Positions 26,671-43,047 of a stretch of DNA of 64,000 nt are shown piece by piece. Position numbers and translations under genes: made by a program. The number at the start of each line of letters is the position of its first letter. Position 1 is the first letter of the stretch. Below the pieces are notes generated by a model. That model saw only the letters and a list, made by a program, of their open reading frames with translations, searched no databases and was not told where the DNA came from. Origin of the DNA: WHSW01 sp963759295 (GTDB lineage Bacteria > Actinomycetota > Thermoleophilia > Solirubrobacterales > 70-9); assembly GCA_963759295.1 (NCBI GenBank), contig CAVWYT010000008.1, forward strand, positions 170,444 to 234,443. The letters run 5' to 3'.

Positions 26671-26742
26671 GAGTTCGTTCCGTCGTGCGCCTGTGAGTGC
26701 TGTCGGGGTCCTCGGATCTTCAACGGCTCACAAGGAGTACAG
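26671..26742 (+). ncRNA. Structured 5' leader of the zinc-ribbon gene (second copy of the shared element)
   Basis: GAGTTC, CGTGC, TGTGAGTGC, GGGGT, GGAT and GGCTCACAAGGAGT occur in the same order and nearly the same spacing as in the helicase leader at 21701. TGTGAGT (26692-26698) can pair with GCTCACA (26726-26732), and the ribosome binding site AAGGAG (26732-26737) sits on the edge of the stem, five bases before the ATG. The alternative upstream pairing seen in the other copy is weak here. Confidence 0.5.
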
Positions 26743-27132
26743 ATGTCATCGACTGCCGACACCGGCACCCATCGCTCAGTCAACAAGCCCTCGCGCCGGC
26801 GCGGTTCCGCGGCCGAGTCGCGGTGCGCCCGCTGCGGCGTCACCAGCCGCTGGATGCCGGGCCACGAGCGGCGCGGTCCGCCCGCGGGCTGGGAGCGGAA
26901 GGGCAACGTCTCGCACTGCCTGTCCTGTCGCCGCGCGCTGGCGACCGAGGAGGCCGACGCGAACGCCCCCGATGGCTCGACGCTCGAGGAGCGGGCCAAG
27001 ATCCGCACTCAGGCCTTGATCGAGTTCGAGATCCACCGCGATCCGGACCGGCCCAACGGCGAGATCGCCAAGGTCGTTCGCTGCTCGGTGCCCGCCGTGC
27101 TCAAGGCCCGGCGTCGCATCGACGGCACCTGA
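26743..27132 (+). CDS. Small zinc-ribbon plus helix-turn-helix-like protein of unknown function
   Basis: The 129-residue basic protein has a four-cysteine zinc-ribbon pattern, SRCARCGVTSRW then SHCLSCRRALA, from about residues 27 to 68, followed by a C-terminal helical domain (RAKIRTQALIEFEIHRDPDR, then NGEIAKVVRCSVPAVLKARR) that reads like a winged or simple helix-turn-helix. It is most likely a nucleic-acid binder. The shared leader with the DEAD-box helicase suggests that the two are regulated by the same signal. No named family recognised. Confidence 0.7.
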   Translation: MSSTADTGTHRSVNKPSRRRGSAAESRCARCGVTSRWMPGHERRGPPAGWERKGNVSHCLSCRRALATEEADANAPDGSTLEERAKIRTQALIEFEIHRDPDRPNGEIAKVVRCSVPAVLKARRRIDGT

Positions 27133-27153
27133 GCCGGACGTACGATGCCGCGG

Positions 27154-28663
27154 ATGTCCGCGGCGATCGACGAGCTGACCGCGGCGCTAGCCGAGATCTC
27201 CGATCTCGGGCGGGCGCGAGCGCTGCTGGCCTGGGACGAGCGCACCCAGATGCCGCGCGCGCGGCGCCGGCGCGCGAGCGGAGCAGCTGGCGACGCTGAC
27301 GCGGCTGCGCCACGAGCGGCTGCGCTCCGACGGGCTCGGCCGGCTGGTTGAGCGCGTCGAGGCCGAGCTCGACGGCGCCGGCTACGAGTCGCTGGAGGCA
27401 TCGCTGGCCCGGGTCACGCGCCGCGAGTGGGAGAAGGCGCGGCGCGTTCCCTCACAGCTGCGCGGCGAGATCGCCCGGACCACGTCGCTCGCCGAGCGCG
27501 CCTGGGAGCAGGCGAGGGCGGCGTCGGACTTCGCGACCTTCCTCCCGCACCTGGAGCGGGTGATCGAGCTCAAGCGTCGCTACCTCGAGTGCTTCGAGTT
27601 CGAGCATCCGTACGACCCGCTGCTCGACGACTTCGAGCCCGCGATGACAATCGCCGAGGTGCGTCCGTTGCTCGCGGAGCTCGCCGCCGGGACGCGCCGG
27701 CTGCTGGGCGAGATCCGCGCCAGCTCGGCCGACCTCGACTCCTCGCTGCTTCACGGCGATTTCCCGATCGCGGCGCAGCAAGCGCTCGCATCCGACGTGG
27801 CCGCGCTGCTGCCGCTCGAGCCCGACGCGTGGCGGCTCGATGCCACCGTGCATCCGTTCCAGGCCGCGATCGCGATCTCCGATCAACGGATCACGACCCG
27901 CTACGACCGCAGCTACCTCGGCACCGCGCTGTGGGCGGTCATGCACGAGGTGGGACACGCGATCTACAACAACGGCTACGGCCCCGAGCTCGAGCGGACG
28001 CTGCTCGGGCGCTCCGTGTCGCTCGGCTTCGACGAGTCGCAGAGCCGGCTCTGGGAGAACTGGGTCGGGCGCGGGCGCCCCTTCCTCGGCCGCCTCGTCT
28101 CGCTGCTCGCCGAGCACTTCCCGGAGCGCTTCGCCGACCTCGATCCCGAGCGGCTGTACCGGGCCGCGAACCGGGTCGAGCCGTCGCTGATCAGGGTCGA
28201 CGCCGACGAGGTCACCTACAACCTCCACATCGCAATGCGCTTCGAGCTCGAGGTCGAGCTCTTCGAGGGGACGCTCGCGGCCGCCGAGCTGCCGCAGGCG
28301 TGGCGGGCGAAGATCGAGCGGTACTTCGGCCTCGAGGTCCCCGACGACGCGCAGGGCGTGCTCCAGGACGTCCACTGGGCGGCCGGCTCGTTCGGGTACT
28401 TCCCGACCTACTCGCTGGGCAACCTGATCGCCGCCGAGATCTGGGAGACGGCGCGCGCGGCGTTGCCCGACCTCGACGAGCAGATCGCCGCCGGCGCGCT
28501 CGAGCCGCTGCGCGATCACCTGCGCGAGCGCCTCTACCGTCACGGCGGCAAGCTGCTGCCCGCGGAGATGGCCGAGCGGCTGACCGGCGGGCCGGTGCGC
28601 GCCGCGCCACTGCTCGCCCATCTGCGGCGCAAGTACGGCGAGCTCTACGAGCTCGAGGGGTGA
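27154..28663 (+). CDS. M32 family metallocarboxypeptidase, Taq type (apparent frameshift near 27270)
   Basis: The ATG at 27154 (MSAAIDELTAALAEISDLGR) opens into ALLAWDERTQMPRA, the M32 tryptophan-aspartate motif. A shift of one base occurs within the GC-rich stretch at about 27256-27285, after which GEQLATLTRLRHERL continues in the new frame to 28663. The zinc site is HEVGHAIYNNG, with the third ligand in FDESQSRLWENWVGR; YLGTALWAVMHEVGHAIY is a hallmark stretch. Total length about 500 residues is normal. It removes C-terminal residues from peptides in the cytoplasm. A hairpin terminator follows at 28695. Confidence 0.87.
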
Positions 28664-28694
28664 TCGGCGCCGGCAGCGGTCCCGCGGTTGAAGA

Positions 28695-28727
28695 AGCCCG
28701 GCCCCCGCGAGGGAGGCCGGGCCTTTT
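28695..28727 (+). terminator. Rho-independent terminator after the carboxypeptidase
   Basis: GCCCGGCC (28696-28703) pairs with GGCCGGGC (28715-28722) and is followed by CTTTT. It lies 32 bases past the carboxypeptidase stop. Confidence 0.75.
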
Positions 28728-28767
28728 GGGGGACCCACGTCGAGGTGGGCTTCGCTTTGGAGCCGCG

Positions 28768-29007
28768 TCAGCCCGAGAAGCGCTTCTTCAGCAGGGCCTT
28801 GCCCTCCTCGGCGCCCTTGCGGCTGGCGCCCTGCGCCCTGCGGAAGAACTCGGCGAGCTCGGAGTCGCCTTCCCGCTCGGCGTCCTCGACGTACTGCTCG
28901 AGCCGGAGGACGTTGCTGAGGCACTGCTCGGTGAACCAAATGACGTTGTAGTCCTTGTCCTTGGTCCCGGTGACGTGGCCGGTCTCGACCGCTGTCGTGG
29001 CTTCCAT
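28768..29007 (-). CDS. Small helical protein of unknown function, possibly stress-induced
   Basis: The 79-residue protein starts at ATG 29007 behind GGAAGGAGAG. It is mostly helical: DYNVIWFTEQCLSNVLRLEQ, YVEDAEREGDSELAEFFRRA and SRKGAEEGKALLKKRF, with one cysteine. The pattern recalls small four-helix or ferritin-like fragments, but no metal ligands are evident. The promoter-like sequence upstream matches a SigB-type consensus, so it may be a general stress protein (inference). Confidence 0.65.
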   Translation of the reverse strand: MEATTAVETGHVTGTKDKDYNVIWFTEQCLSNVLRLEQYVEDAEREGDSELAEFFRRAQGASRKGAEEGKALLKKRFSG

Positions 29008-29036
29008 GGCTCTCCTTCCTTCGCTCTCATACCTCG

Positions 29037-29062
29037 GTTACCCGAACAAATGGCGAGGTAAC
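29037..29062 (-). promoter_or_regulatory. SigB/SigF-type promoter candidate
   Basis: Read on the minus strand, GTTA (29062-29059) is followed after 15 bases by GGGTAA (29043-29038), close to the actinobacterial stress-sigma consensus GTTT-N14-16-GGGTAT. The ATG of the small gene lies about 30 bases downstream. The same stretch contains the inverted repeat TACCTCG (29030-29036) and CGAGGTA (29054-29060). Confidence 0.4.
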
Positions 29063-29111
29063 GAACGCCCGGAGCCGCCGTCGGCGACCCTCGAGTGGCG
29101 CCGCGCCTAGG

Positions 29112-29588
29112 ATGCTCGCGATGCACGCCGGGCTCAGACTCCGCCACGCGGCGCTCGCGGCGCTCGCGGCCGCCGCCGTGGTCGTCGGCGGATGTGGCGA
29201 GAAGGAGGAGCCGGAGCTCGCCGGCGCTCCGACGACGACCACGACCTCGACCGGCGCCCCGGGCTCGTTTCGGATCACGGGTCGCTGGGCCGGGACGCTC
29301 CAGCAGAAGGGCCTCGGCGCCTTCGGGATCGAGGTCACGATCAAGGCGCCGCCCGGAACGAAGCCGGGAAGCGTCCGCTACGGGAACATCAACTGCGCCG
29401 GGAGATGGAGATACCTCGGCCGCCGTGGCCGTGTCTACCGGTACCGCGAGACGATCACCCGCGGCGCCGGCGGGCAATGCAAGGGCACCGGCACGGTCAC
29501 CCTCACCCCGGTCGGCGACGACCGGCTCGACTACGAGTTCCAGGGTGGGGGCGTGGTCAGCGACGGCGAGCTCGAGCGCAACGGCTGA
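29112..29588 (+). CDS. Lipoprotein of unknown function
   Basis: The 158-residue protein has a lipoprotein signal peptide ending in VVVGGC (lipobox cysteine at about residue 28), a threonine-rich spacer (TTTTTSTG), and a beta-rich domain (GRWAGTLQQKGLGAFGIEVT, RYGNINCAGRWRYLGRRGRV, YRETITRGAGGQCKGTGTVT) with two cysteines that could form a disulphide. It resembles small extracytoplasmic domains found in actinobacterial lipoproteins. An ATG at 29121 is an alternative start. Function unknown. Confidence 0.7.
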   Translation: MLAMHAGLRLRHAALAALAAAAVVVGGCGEKEEPELAGAPTTTTTSTGAPGSFRITGRWAGTLQQKGLGAFGIEVTIKAPPGTKPGSVRYGNINCAGRWRYLGRRGRVYRYRETITRGAGGQCKGTGTVTLTPVGDDRLDYEFQGGGVVSDGELERNG

Positions 29589-29630
29589 GCGCGCCCTCGA
29601 CCGCGGCGGAGGGCGGGCGGCCGCCCGCGG

Positions 29631-31780
<2,150 letters not shown>

Positions 31781-31906
31781 CCTCGTGCTGCGCCTCCTTA
31801 TAGCGACGACGGGCCCGCGCGATGACGGGACCCGTGCTTGATCCGGGTCGTGTTGGGGGCGAAGACTACGGCGAGCTCGGCGATCCCCCTCTATCCGGTG
31901 GTCCAA

Positions 31907-31947
31907 ACCTACCTGGCTTGGGTTCTCCCCGGTGTAAGGGGTAGGTA
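31907..31947. promoter_or_regulatory. Hairpin and leaderless promoter between glutamine synthetase and the amidotransferase gene
   Basis: ACCTACC (31907-31913) and GGTAGGT (31940-31946) form a perfect inverted repeat around CCCC-N7-GGGG (31927-31941). On the plus strand TTGGGT (31918-31923) and TAGGTA (31942-31947), 18 bases apart, form a possible -35/-10 pair; with the ATG at 31955 this predicts a leaderless transcript. I looked for the glutamine-riboswitch (glnA motif) consensus on both strands and did not see it. Confidence 0.4.
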
Positions 31948-31954
31948 GCTGTCG

Positions 31955-32740
31955 ATGGGACCGGACGGCCAACCACCGCTGATCGGCGTCACCACCTCCG
32001 AGGTGCGGCCGCTCGTCTACCCGCATCGCAAGCCGCGCCTCGAGCCGCCGCGGCCGGAGATGGCGCTCGGGATGAGCTACATGCGGGCGCTCGACGGCGT
32101 CGGCGCCCTGCCCGTCGTGCTGCCGCCGCTCGGCACCCATACGGTGGCGCCGCTGGTCGAGCGGCTGGATGGAATCTGCCTCTCGGGCGGGCCGGACCTC
32201 GACCCCGCCGAGTACGGGGAGGCGCGGGATCCGCAGCTCGGCCCGACCTGGCGCGACCTCGACCGGTTCGAGCTCGAGCTCGCGCGCCGCGCCGACGAGC
32301 GCGGCCTGCCGGTGCTCGGGATCTGTCGCGGCGCGCAGACGCTCAACGTCGCCCGCGGCGGCAGCCTCTGCCAGCACGTCGGCCCCGAAGGGGACGGACG
32401 CTTCGCCCACCGCCAGTCGGTCGCCGGCGAGCGCCCCACGCACGCGGTCGAGATCGAGCCGCAGAGCGCGCTCGCGCGGGCGCTAGGCGCCACCGAGCTC
32501 GAGGTCAACAGCTTCCACCATCAGGCGGTGCGCGACCTCGGCCGCGACCTGAGGGCCGTCGCCTGGGCACCGGACGGAGTCGTCGAGGGGATCGAGGACC
32601 CGACCCGGCCGCTCTATCTCGGCGTGCAGTGGCACGCCGAGCTCCACGGAGACCGCGAGGCCGAGCGCCGCCTGTTCACGACATTCGTTCGCGCCGCGGT
32701 CGCCCACCGCGAGCGGCGGGTACTGAGCATCAATGGCTGA
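31955..32740 (+). CDS. Class-I glutamine amidotransferase / gamma-glutamyl hydrolase (peptidase C26, PuuD-like)
   Basis: The 261-residue protein has the C26 layout: LIGVTTSEVR at the start, ICLSGGPDLDPAEYGE, the nucleophile cysteine in LGICRGAQTLNVARGG, VNSFHHQAVRDLG, and the His-Glu pair in GVQWHAELHGD. It would hydrolyse gamma-glutamyl bonds, as PuuD does for gamma-glutamyl-GABA. It overlaps the next gene by eight bases and lies opposite the glutamine synthetase, so a joint role in gamma-glutamyl metabolism is likely. The exact substrate is not known. Confidence 0.88.
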   Translation: MGPDGQPPLIGVTTSEVRPLVYPHRKPRLEPPRPEMALGMSYMRALDGVGALPVVLPPLGTHTVAPLVERLDGICLSGGPDLDPAEYGEARDPQLGPTWRDLDRFELELARRADERGLPVLGICRGAQTLNVARGGSLCQHVGPEGDGRFAHRQSVAGERPTHAVEIEPQSALARALGATELEVNSFHHQAVRDLGRDLRAVAWAPDGVVEGIEDPTRPLYLGVQWHAELHGDREAERRLFTTFVRAAVAHRERRVLSING

Positions 32741-33858
32741 CGCGCGGACGCCGTTGCCGGAGTGGGCCGAATGGCGATTCTCGGGTGAGGAGTTCACCGT
32801 CGGGATCGAGGAGGAGGTGATGCTCCTCGACCCGGTGAGCTGGGCGCTCGAGCACGGGTTCGATCGCATCCAGCCACATCTCAGCGAGGGCCTGCAGGGG
32901 ATGCTCTCCGCGGAGACGCACCGGGCGGTCGCCGAGCTCGAGAGCTCGGCGCACGCCACGGTCGCCGAGGCGGCCGGTGAGCTGGCGGAGCTGCGGTCCC
33001 GGCTCGCGAGCGAGCTCGCCGCCGCCGGCGTCGCCGCCGCGGGCGCCGGCGCGCACCCATTCTCGACCTGGGAGGAGACCGAGGTCTCGCGCGGGCGTCG
33101 CTATCGCTACGTGCAGGAGACGATGCGCGAGCTCGCCCGTCGCGAGCCGACCTATGCCCTGCACGTGCACGTCGCCGTCGCCGATCCGGAGCGGGCCGCG
33201 GCGGCGGCGAACCGGATGCGCGCCCACCTGCCGGTCCTGCTCGCGCTGTCGGCGAACTCGCCGTTCTGGCAGGGCCGCGACTCGGGGATGGCGTCGGCGC
33301 GGACGCCGATCTTCCAGGCGTTCCCGCGGGTCGGGATCCCGCGCCAGATAGGCAGCTATCGCGACTACGTCGAGCGGCTCGACGCCCTGATCGCCTCCGG
33401 GGCGTTCCCGGACCCGACCTTCGTCTGGTGGGACCTGCGGCTGCAGCCGCGGATCGGGACGATCGAGCTCCGGGTCATGGACGCGCAGACCGATCCCGAG
33501 CGCACCGCGGCGCTGGCGGCGCTCTGCCAATCGCTGGTCGCGCTCGAGGTCCGGGAGGGCCATGCCCCGGACGCGCTGGTCGAGGCCTTCGAGGTGCTCG
33601 AGGAGAACCGCTTCCTCGCGGCCCGCGACGGGGTCGGCGCGGAGCTGCTCGACCCGGTGGCGCGGCGCGCGGTCCCGGTGCCCGAGCTGCTCGCCGGGCT
33701 GCTCGAGGCCGTCGCTCCGCACGGCCACGAGCTCGGCTGCGGGTCGGAGCTCGCAGCGGTCGGCGGGCTCGTCTCGGCTCCGGCCGACGAGCTTCAGCGC
33801 GAGCTCGCCGGACCGGAGCACGATCTCCGCCGGCTCGTGGCCGCGCTCAGCGAGCGGT

Positions 33859-39911
<6,053 letters not shown>

Positions 39912-40014
39912 CGGATCAAAATAACGGCAGCCGGGGCGACGATGTGCGGTCGCGCGTCGCTTCAGGCGTCGCGGGGGACGGGCCGGAGGCGCGCCACCGC
40001 GGCCGCCGCCGCGC

Positions 40015-40680
40015 TCAACCTTCGCGCCCGTCGAGCAGCGAGGCGATCGCCTCGGGGATCGGCAGCTCGCCCCCGAGCAGGTCGAAACCGAGCCCGATCG
40101 TGCGCGGCTCGTCGAGCACGGCGATCAGCGTGGACGCGACATCGGCGCGGCTCACCTCGCCGCCGCGCTCGAGCTCGGCGCCGACCGCGATCCGCCCGGT
40201 CGCCGGCTCGTCGGTCAGCCGGCCCGGGCGCACGATCGTGAACTCGAGCCCCGACCGACGCAGCGCGTCGTCGGCCTCGCGCTTGGCGGCGTAGTAGGCG
40301 CGCATCGCCTCCGACCAGGTCTCGGGATGCTCGACGCCCATCGCGCTGACGATCACGAAGCGGCTCACGCCCGTCGCCCGGCAGGCCTCGATCAGCTTCA
40401 CCGCGGCGCCGAGGTCGACCGTGCGCTTGCGCCCCGGACCGCTGCCGGGACCGGCTCCGGCGGCGAAGACGATCGCGTCCGAGCCCCGGACCACGCGTTG
40501 GAGCTGCGCCGCCTCGACCGCCTCGAGGTCGAGGATCACCGGTTCGGCAGCGACCGCCTCCAGGTCCGCCGCGTGATCTGGGTTGCGGATCAGCCCACGC
40601 GCGGTGTCACCGCGCTCGGCGAGCGCGGCGAGCGTCCGGATCGCGACCCTGCCGTGGCCTCCCGCGACGAGGACGTCCAC
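40015..40680 (-). CDS. NAD(P)-binding epimerase/SDR-like protein
   Basis: A GTG at 40680, two bases after the stop of the upstream gene, starts 221 residues. VDVLVAGGHGRVAIRTLAAL supplies the Rossmann dinucleotide motif; DAIVFAAGAG, RFVIVSAMGVEHPETWS, YYAAKREADDALRRSGLEFT and IVRPGRLTDEP match the atypical SDR5 group (NmrA/YwnB-like). These bind NAD(P) and often act as redox sensors or reductases of unknown substrate. It is translationally coupled with the coiled-coil membrane protein upstream. Confidence 0.85.
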   Translation of the reverse strand: MDVLVAGGHGRVAIRTLAALAERGDTARGLIRNPDHAADLEAVAAEPVILDLEAVEAAQLQRVVRGSDAIVFAAGAGPGSGPGRKRTVDLGAAVKLIEACRATGVSRFVIVSAMGVEHPETWSEAMRAYYAAKREADDALRRSGLEFTIVRPGRLTDEPATGRIAVGAELERGGEVSRADVASTLIAVLDEPRTIGLGFDLLGGELPIPEAIASLLDGREG

Positions 40681-40682
40681 GT

Positions 40683-41045
40683 TCAGTCGAGGTTGCGCTC
40701 GCGCTCGGCGGCCTGCTGATCGTGGTAGGCGGCGGTCTGGCTGGCGTCGCGCACTTCGGACTCCAGGTCGCTCGCCTGCTCGGCGTGCTCGCTGGCCCGA
40801 GCGGAATGCTCCTCGGCGGCGGCGGCATGCTGTTCGGCCTCGCGGCGATGCTCCTCCGCCTCCTGCTCGCGCGCCCGCGCCGTCGAGACGCTCGCCTGGG
40901 CCCGGTCGCGATGCGCGCCCGCCTCCTCGCTGAGCCGCTGGCGCTCGATCTCGCGCTCGGCGCGCTGGCGCCTCAGGAGGCTGACGAGCAGGGCGACGAT
41001 CACGATCGCGACAACGACGATGACGATGATCAGAAGCGTGGACAC
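40683..41045 (-). CDS. Single-span membrane protein with a cytoplasmic coiled coil
   Basis: The 120-residue protein has one membrane segment (about 4-24, TLLIIVIVVVAIVIVALLVS) followed by a basic stop-transfer stretch and an alanine/glutamate-rich heptad region to residue 110 that is a strong coiled-coil candidate. The composition resembles small actinobacterial cell-envelope proteins, but there is no family call. Its stop lies two bases before the GTG of the SDR-like gene, with which it forms an operon. Confidence 0.7.
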   Translation of the reverse strand: MSTLLIIVIVVVAIVIVALLVSLLRRQRAEREIERQRLSEEAGAHRDRAQASVSTARAREQEAEEHRREAEQHAAAAEEHSARASEHAEQASDLESEVRDASQTAAYHDQQAAERERNLD

Positions 41046-41126
41046 GTTTGAGACGATACCCCCCCACGGGATCGGTTAATCCGGCGTGGGCCGTGGGCGA
41101 CGCGCGCGTCGGGCTGCGGGCGCTGG

Positions 41127-41147
41127 GTCTATACCCTGAGGGGGTAT
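41127..41147. promoter_or_regulatory. CsoR-type palindromic operator upstream of the DUF4396 gene
   Basis: CTATACCC (41127-41134) and GGGTATAG (41140-41147) form a perfect eight-base inverted repeat around TGAGG. The layout, a G-tract palindrome flanked by TATA, is that of the operators of CsoR/RcnR-family metal-sensing repressors. It lies 41 bases upstream of the ATG at 41188, where it would cover the promoter. Confidence 0.6.
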
Positions 41148-41187
41148 AGTTGGCGGGAGCGCCGACCGCGGCGTCGAGAGGATCCCG

Positions 41188-41763
41188 ATGCACACCGAAC
41201 ACGCACACGCCGACCACCATCCGTTGCCGATCGCGGGCAGCGCGCTGACCGCGGTCGCAATCAGCGCCACGCTCCACTGCCTCACCGGATGCGCGATCGG
41301 CGAGATCGCCGGGATGGCGATCGGAACCGCCGCCGGGCTCTCGAACTTCCAGACGGTGGCGCTCGCGGTCGCGCTCGCGTTCGTGTTCGGTTACGGGCTG
41401 ACCAGCCTGCCGCTGCTGCGCGCCGGCCTCACCCTCGGCGCCGTGGTGCCGATCGCGCTCGCCTCCGACACGCTCTCGATCGCGACCATGGAGATCGTCG
41501 ACAACCTGATCATCCTCACGATCCCGGGGGCGATGGAGGCCGGGCTCGGAAGCTGGTTGTTCTGGGGCAGCCTGGCGACGTCGCTGGTGATCGCGGGGGC
41601 GTTCGCGGTCCCGGTCAATCGCTGGCTGATCGCGCGCGGACGTGGCCACGCGGTCGTTCACCAGACCGGAGTGCACGGCGGCCCGCCGGTCCGCGTGGTC
41701 GCCGTTGTGACCGCCCTGGCCGCGATCTTCGGCGCCACCGTGCTGGTGGCGACGGCGATCTGA
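41188..41763 (+). CDS. DUF4396 membrane protein with histidine-rich N-terminus
   Basis: The 191-residue protein begins MHTEHAHADHHPLPIAG, a histidine-rich cytoplasmic or periplasmic tail, and then has four to five membrane segments. The stretch ATLHCLTGCAIGEIAGMAIG with two cysteines, and LAFVFGYGLTSLPLLRAGL, identify DUF4396. The cysteine pair within the membrane, the histidine tail and the CsoR-type operator upstream together suggest handling of copper or another transition metal (inference; the family is uncharacterised). Confidence 0.8.
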   Translation: MHTEHAHADHHPLPIAGSALTAVAISATLHCLTGCAIGEIAGMAIGTAAGLSNFQTVALAVALAFVFGYGLTSLPLLRAGLTLGAVVPIALASDTLSIATMEIVDNLIILTIPGAMEAGLGSWLFWGSLATSLVIAGAFAVPVNRWLIARGRGHAVVHQTGVHGGPPVRVVAVVTALAAIFGATVLVATAI

Positions 41764-41770
41764 GCGTCGC

Positions 41771-42454
41771 TCAGTCGTGGAGCTCGGAGTCGGCGACCTC
41801 GTGGCCGCGAGCGTCGAGCAGCCGCAGCTCCGCGACCTGCTCGAAGCCGACCGGGATCGCGGCCCCGGCGCTGCCCTCGCCGTCGCGGACGCGCACCGAG
41901 CGCGACGGCAGGCGCCGGCCGTCGGCCGTCACCAGCTCGATCCGGTAGTCGCCGGCCGGAACTCCCCACTTGACCACCGCCAGCACCCAGGAGGGGTCGC
42001 CCTGATAGCCGTAGGCGTAGCCGACTCGGCCGCCGCCGGGGGCGTCGATCGGCGCCGCCTCGAAGTACTCGCCGTCGGCGACTGCGAGCGTTTCGCGGTA
42101 GGAGTCGGCCAGCGAGCGGTCGTTGCCGAGCGCCACCCAGACAGCGCCGGCCGCGAGCGCGGCCGCGCCGACCGCGGCCGCCAGCGGCACGGCCAGGCGG
42201 CGCAGCCCCGCGGCGCGTCGGCTCGGTGCCGCGATCCCGGCCGCCACCCGGGTCTCGAAGCCGGCGGGCGGCTCGGCCGCCGGGGCGAGCAGCAGCAGCT
42301 CGTCGGCCAGCGCCGAGAGGCGCTCGAGCCGGGCACGGCACTCCGGGCAATCCGCAGCGTGCTCGAGCGCCCAGGCGCGCTCCTCGCCGTCGGCGATTCC
42401 GAGCGCGACCTCGGCGGCGAGACCCCGCAGCCGTTCGCAGTCCGCCGCGCTCAC
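41771..42454 (-). CDS. Anti-sigma factor with zinc-binding ZAS domain
   Basis: The 227-residue protein has the ZAS histidine-cysteine signature HAADCPECRARLERL (HxxxCxxC) near residue 32, one membrane segment around residues 87-108 (LAVPLAAAVGAAALAAGAVW), and an extracytoplasmic domain (VGYAYGYQGDPSWVLAVVKW, DYRIELVTADG) of the anti-sigma-K/RskA C-terminal kind. It would hold its partner ECF sigma factor at the membrane. Its ATG overlaps the sigma stop by four bases. Confidence 0.88.
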   Translation of the reverse strand: MSAADCERLRGLAAEVALGIADGEERAWALEHAADCPECRARLERLSALADELLLLAPAAEPPAGFETRVAAGIAAPSRRAAGLRRLAVPLAAAVGAAALAAGAVWVALGNDRSLADSYRETLAVADGEYFEAAPIDAPGGGRVGYAYGYQGDPSWVLAVVKWGVPAGDYRIELVTADGRRLPSRSVRVRDGEGSAGAAIPVGFEQVAELRLLDARGHEVADSELHD

Positions 42455-43047
42455 TCGATGCCTCCCTGGCTCTCGTCCTCGGTTGCCGGGCGTTCGCCCG
42501 GCTCGGCGTCGCCCGCCTCCAGCTTCAGGATCGCCGAGCGGATCCGCGTCTTCGCGGTCCCGAGAGGGATCTTCTCGATCCCGCCGATCTCGCGCGCGGT
42601 GTAGCCGAACAGCGCCGCGAGCAGCAACGCCCGGCGCTGCTCGGCGGGCAGCTCGACGAGCGCCTCGCGAAGCTCGCCGATCCCGGCCCCGGCGACGGCC
42701 GCATCGCCCGCCGACGCTCGACTCCAGAGCACCCGCTCGGCGTCCAGCGCCACCTGCGGATCGAGCGGCTCCGTTCGCTTGGCGCGCAGGTGGTCGATCG
42801 CGAGATTGCGAGTGATCGACAGCAGCCAGGTCGCGACCCGGCCCCGTCGGGCGTCGTAGGCGCCGGCGTGGCGCCAGGCCCGCGTGAACGCCTCCTGCGC
42901 GATCTCCTCGGCGACGGGCCGATCGCCGACCATGGTCAGCGCGAGCCCGAAGATGCGGCCCTGAAAGCGGCGCACGAACGCCGTCGCCGCCGCAGGGTCG
43001 CCTGCGGCGAGGCCGGCGAGCAGCGCCTCATCTGATAGCGACCACAT
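42451..43047 (-). CDS. ECF RNA polymerase sigma factor
   Basis: The ATG at 43047 (MWSLSDEALLAGLAAGDPAA) gives 198 residues with region 2 (FVRRFQGRIFGLALTMVGDR, AEEIAQEAFTRAWRH, RGRVATWLLSITRNLAIDHL) and region 4 (ALVELPAEQRRALLLAALFG, YTAREIGGIEKIPLGTAKTR). It directs RNA polymerase to a small regulon under control of the anti-sigma factor downstream. The group looks like SigK/SigL-type ECFs. The divergent cupredoxin gene could be a target. Confidence 0.9.
   Translation of the reverse strand: MWSLSDEALLAGLAAGDPAAATAFVRRFQGRIFGLALTMVGDRPVAEEIAQEAFTRAWRHAGAYDARRGRVATWLLSITRNLAIDHLRAKRTEPLDPQVALDAERVLWSRASAGDAAVAGAGIGELREALVELPAEQRRALLLAALFGYTAREIGGIEKIPLGTAKTRIRSAILKLEAGDAEPGERPATEDESQGGIE

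Noticed and set aside
31781..31954. Glutamine riboswitch in front of glutamine synthetase
   Set aside because: I looked for the conserved glnA-motif bases on both strands and did not find them; only a simple inverted repeat is present.
40015..41676. Extension of the SDR-like gene to 553 codons
   Set aside because: The extra N-terminal part is antisense to the DUF4396 gene and passes through the coiled-coil gene; the Rossmann start at 40680 is the natural beginning.
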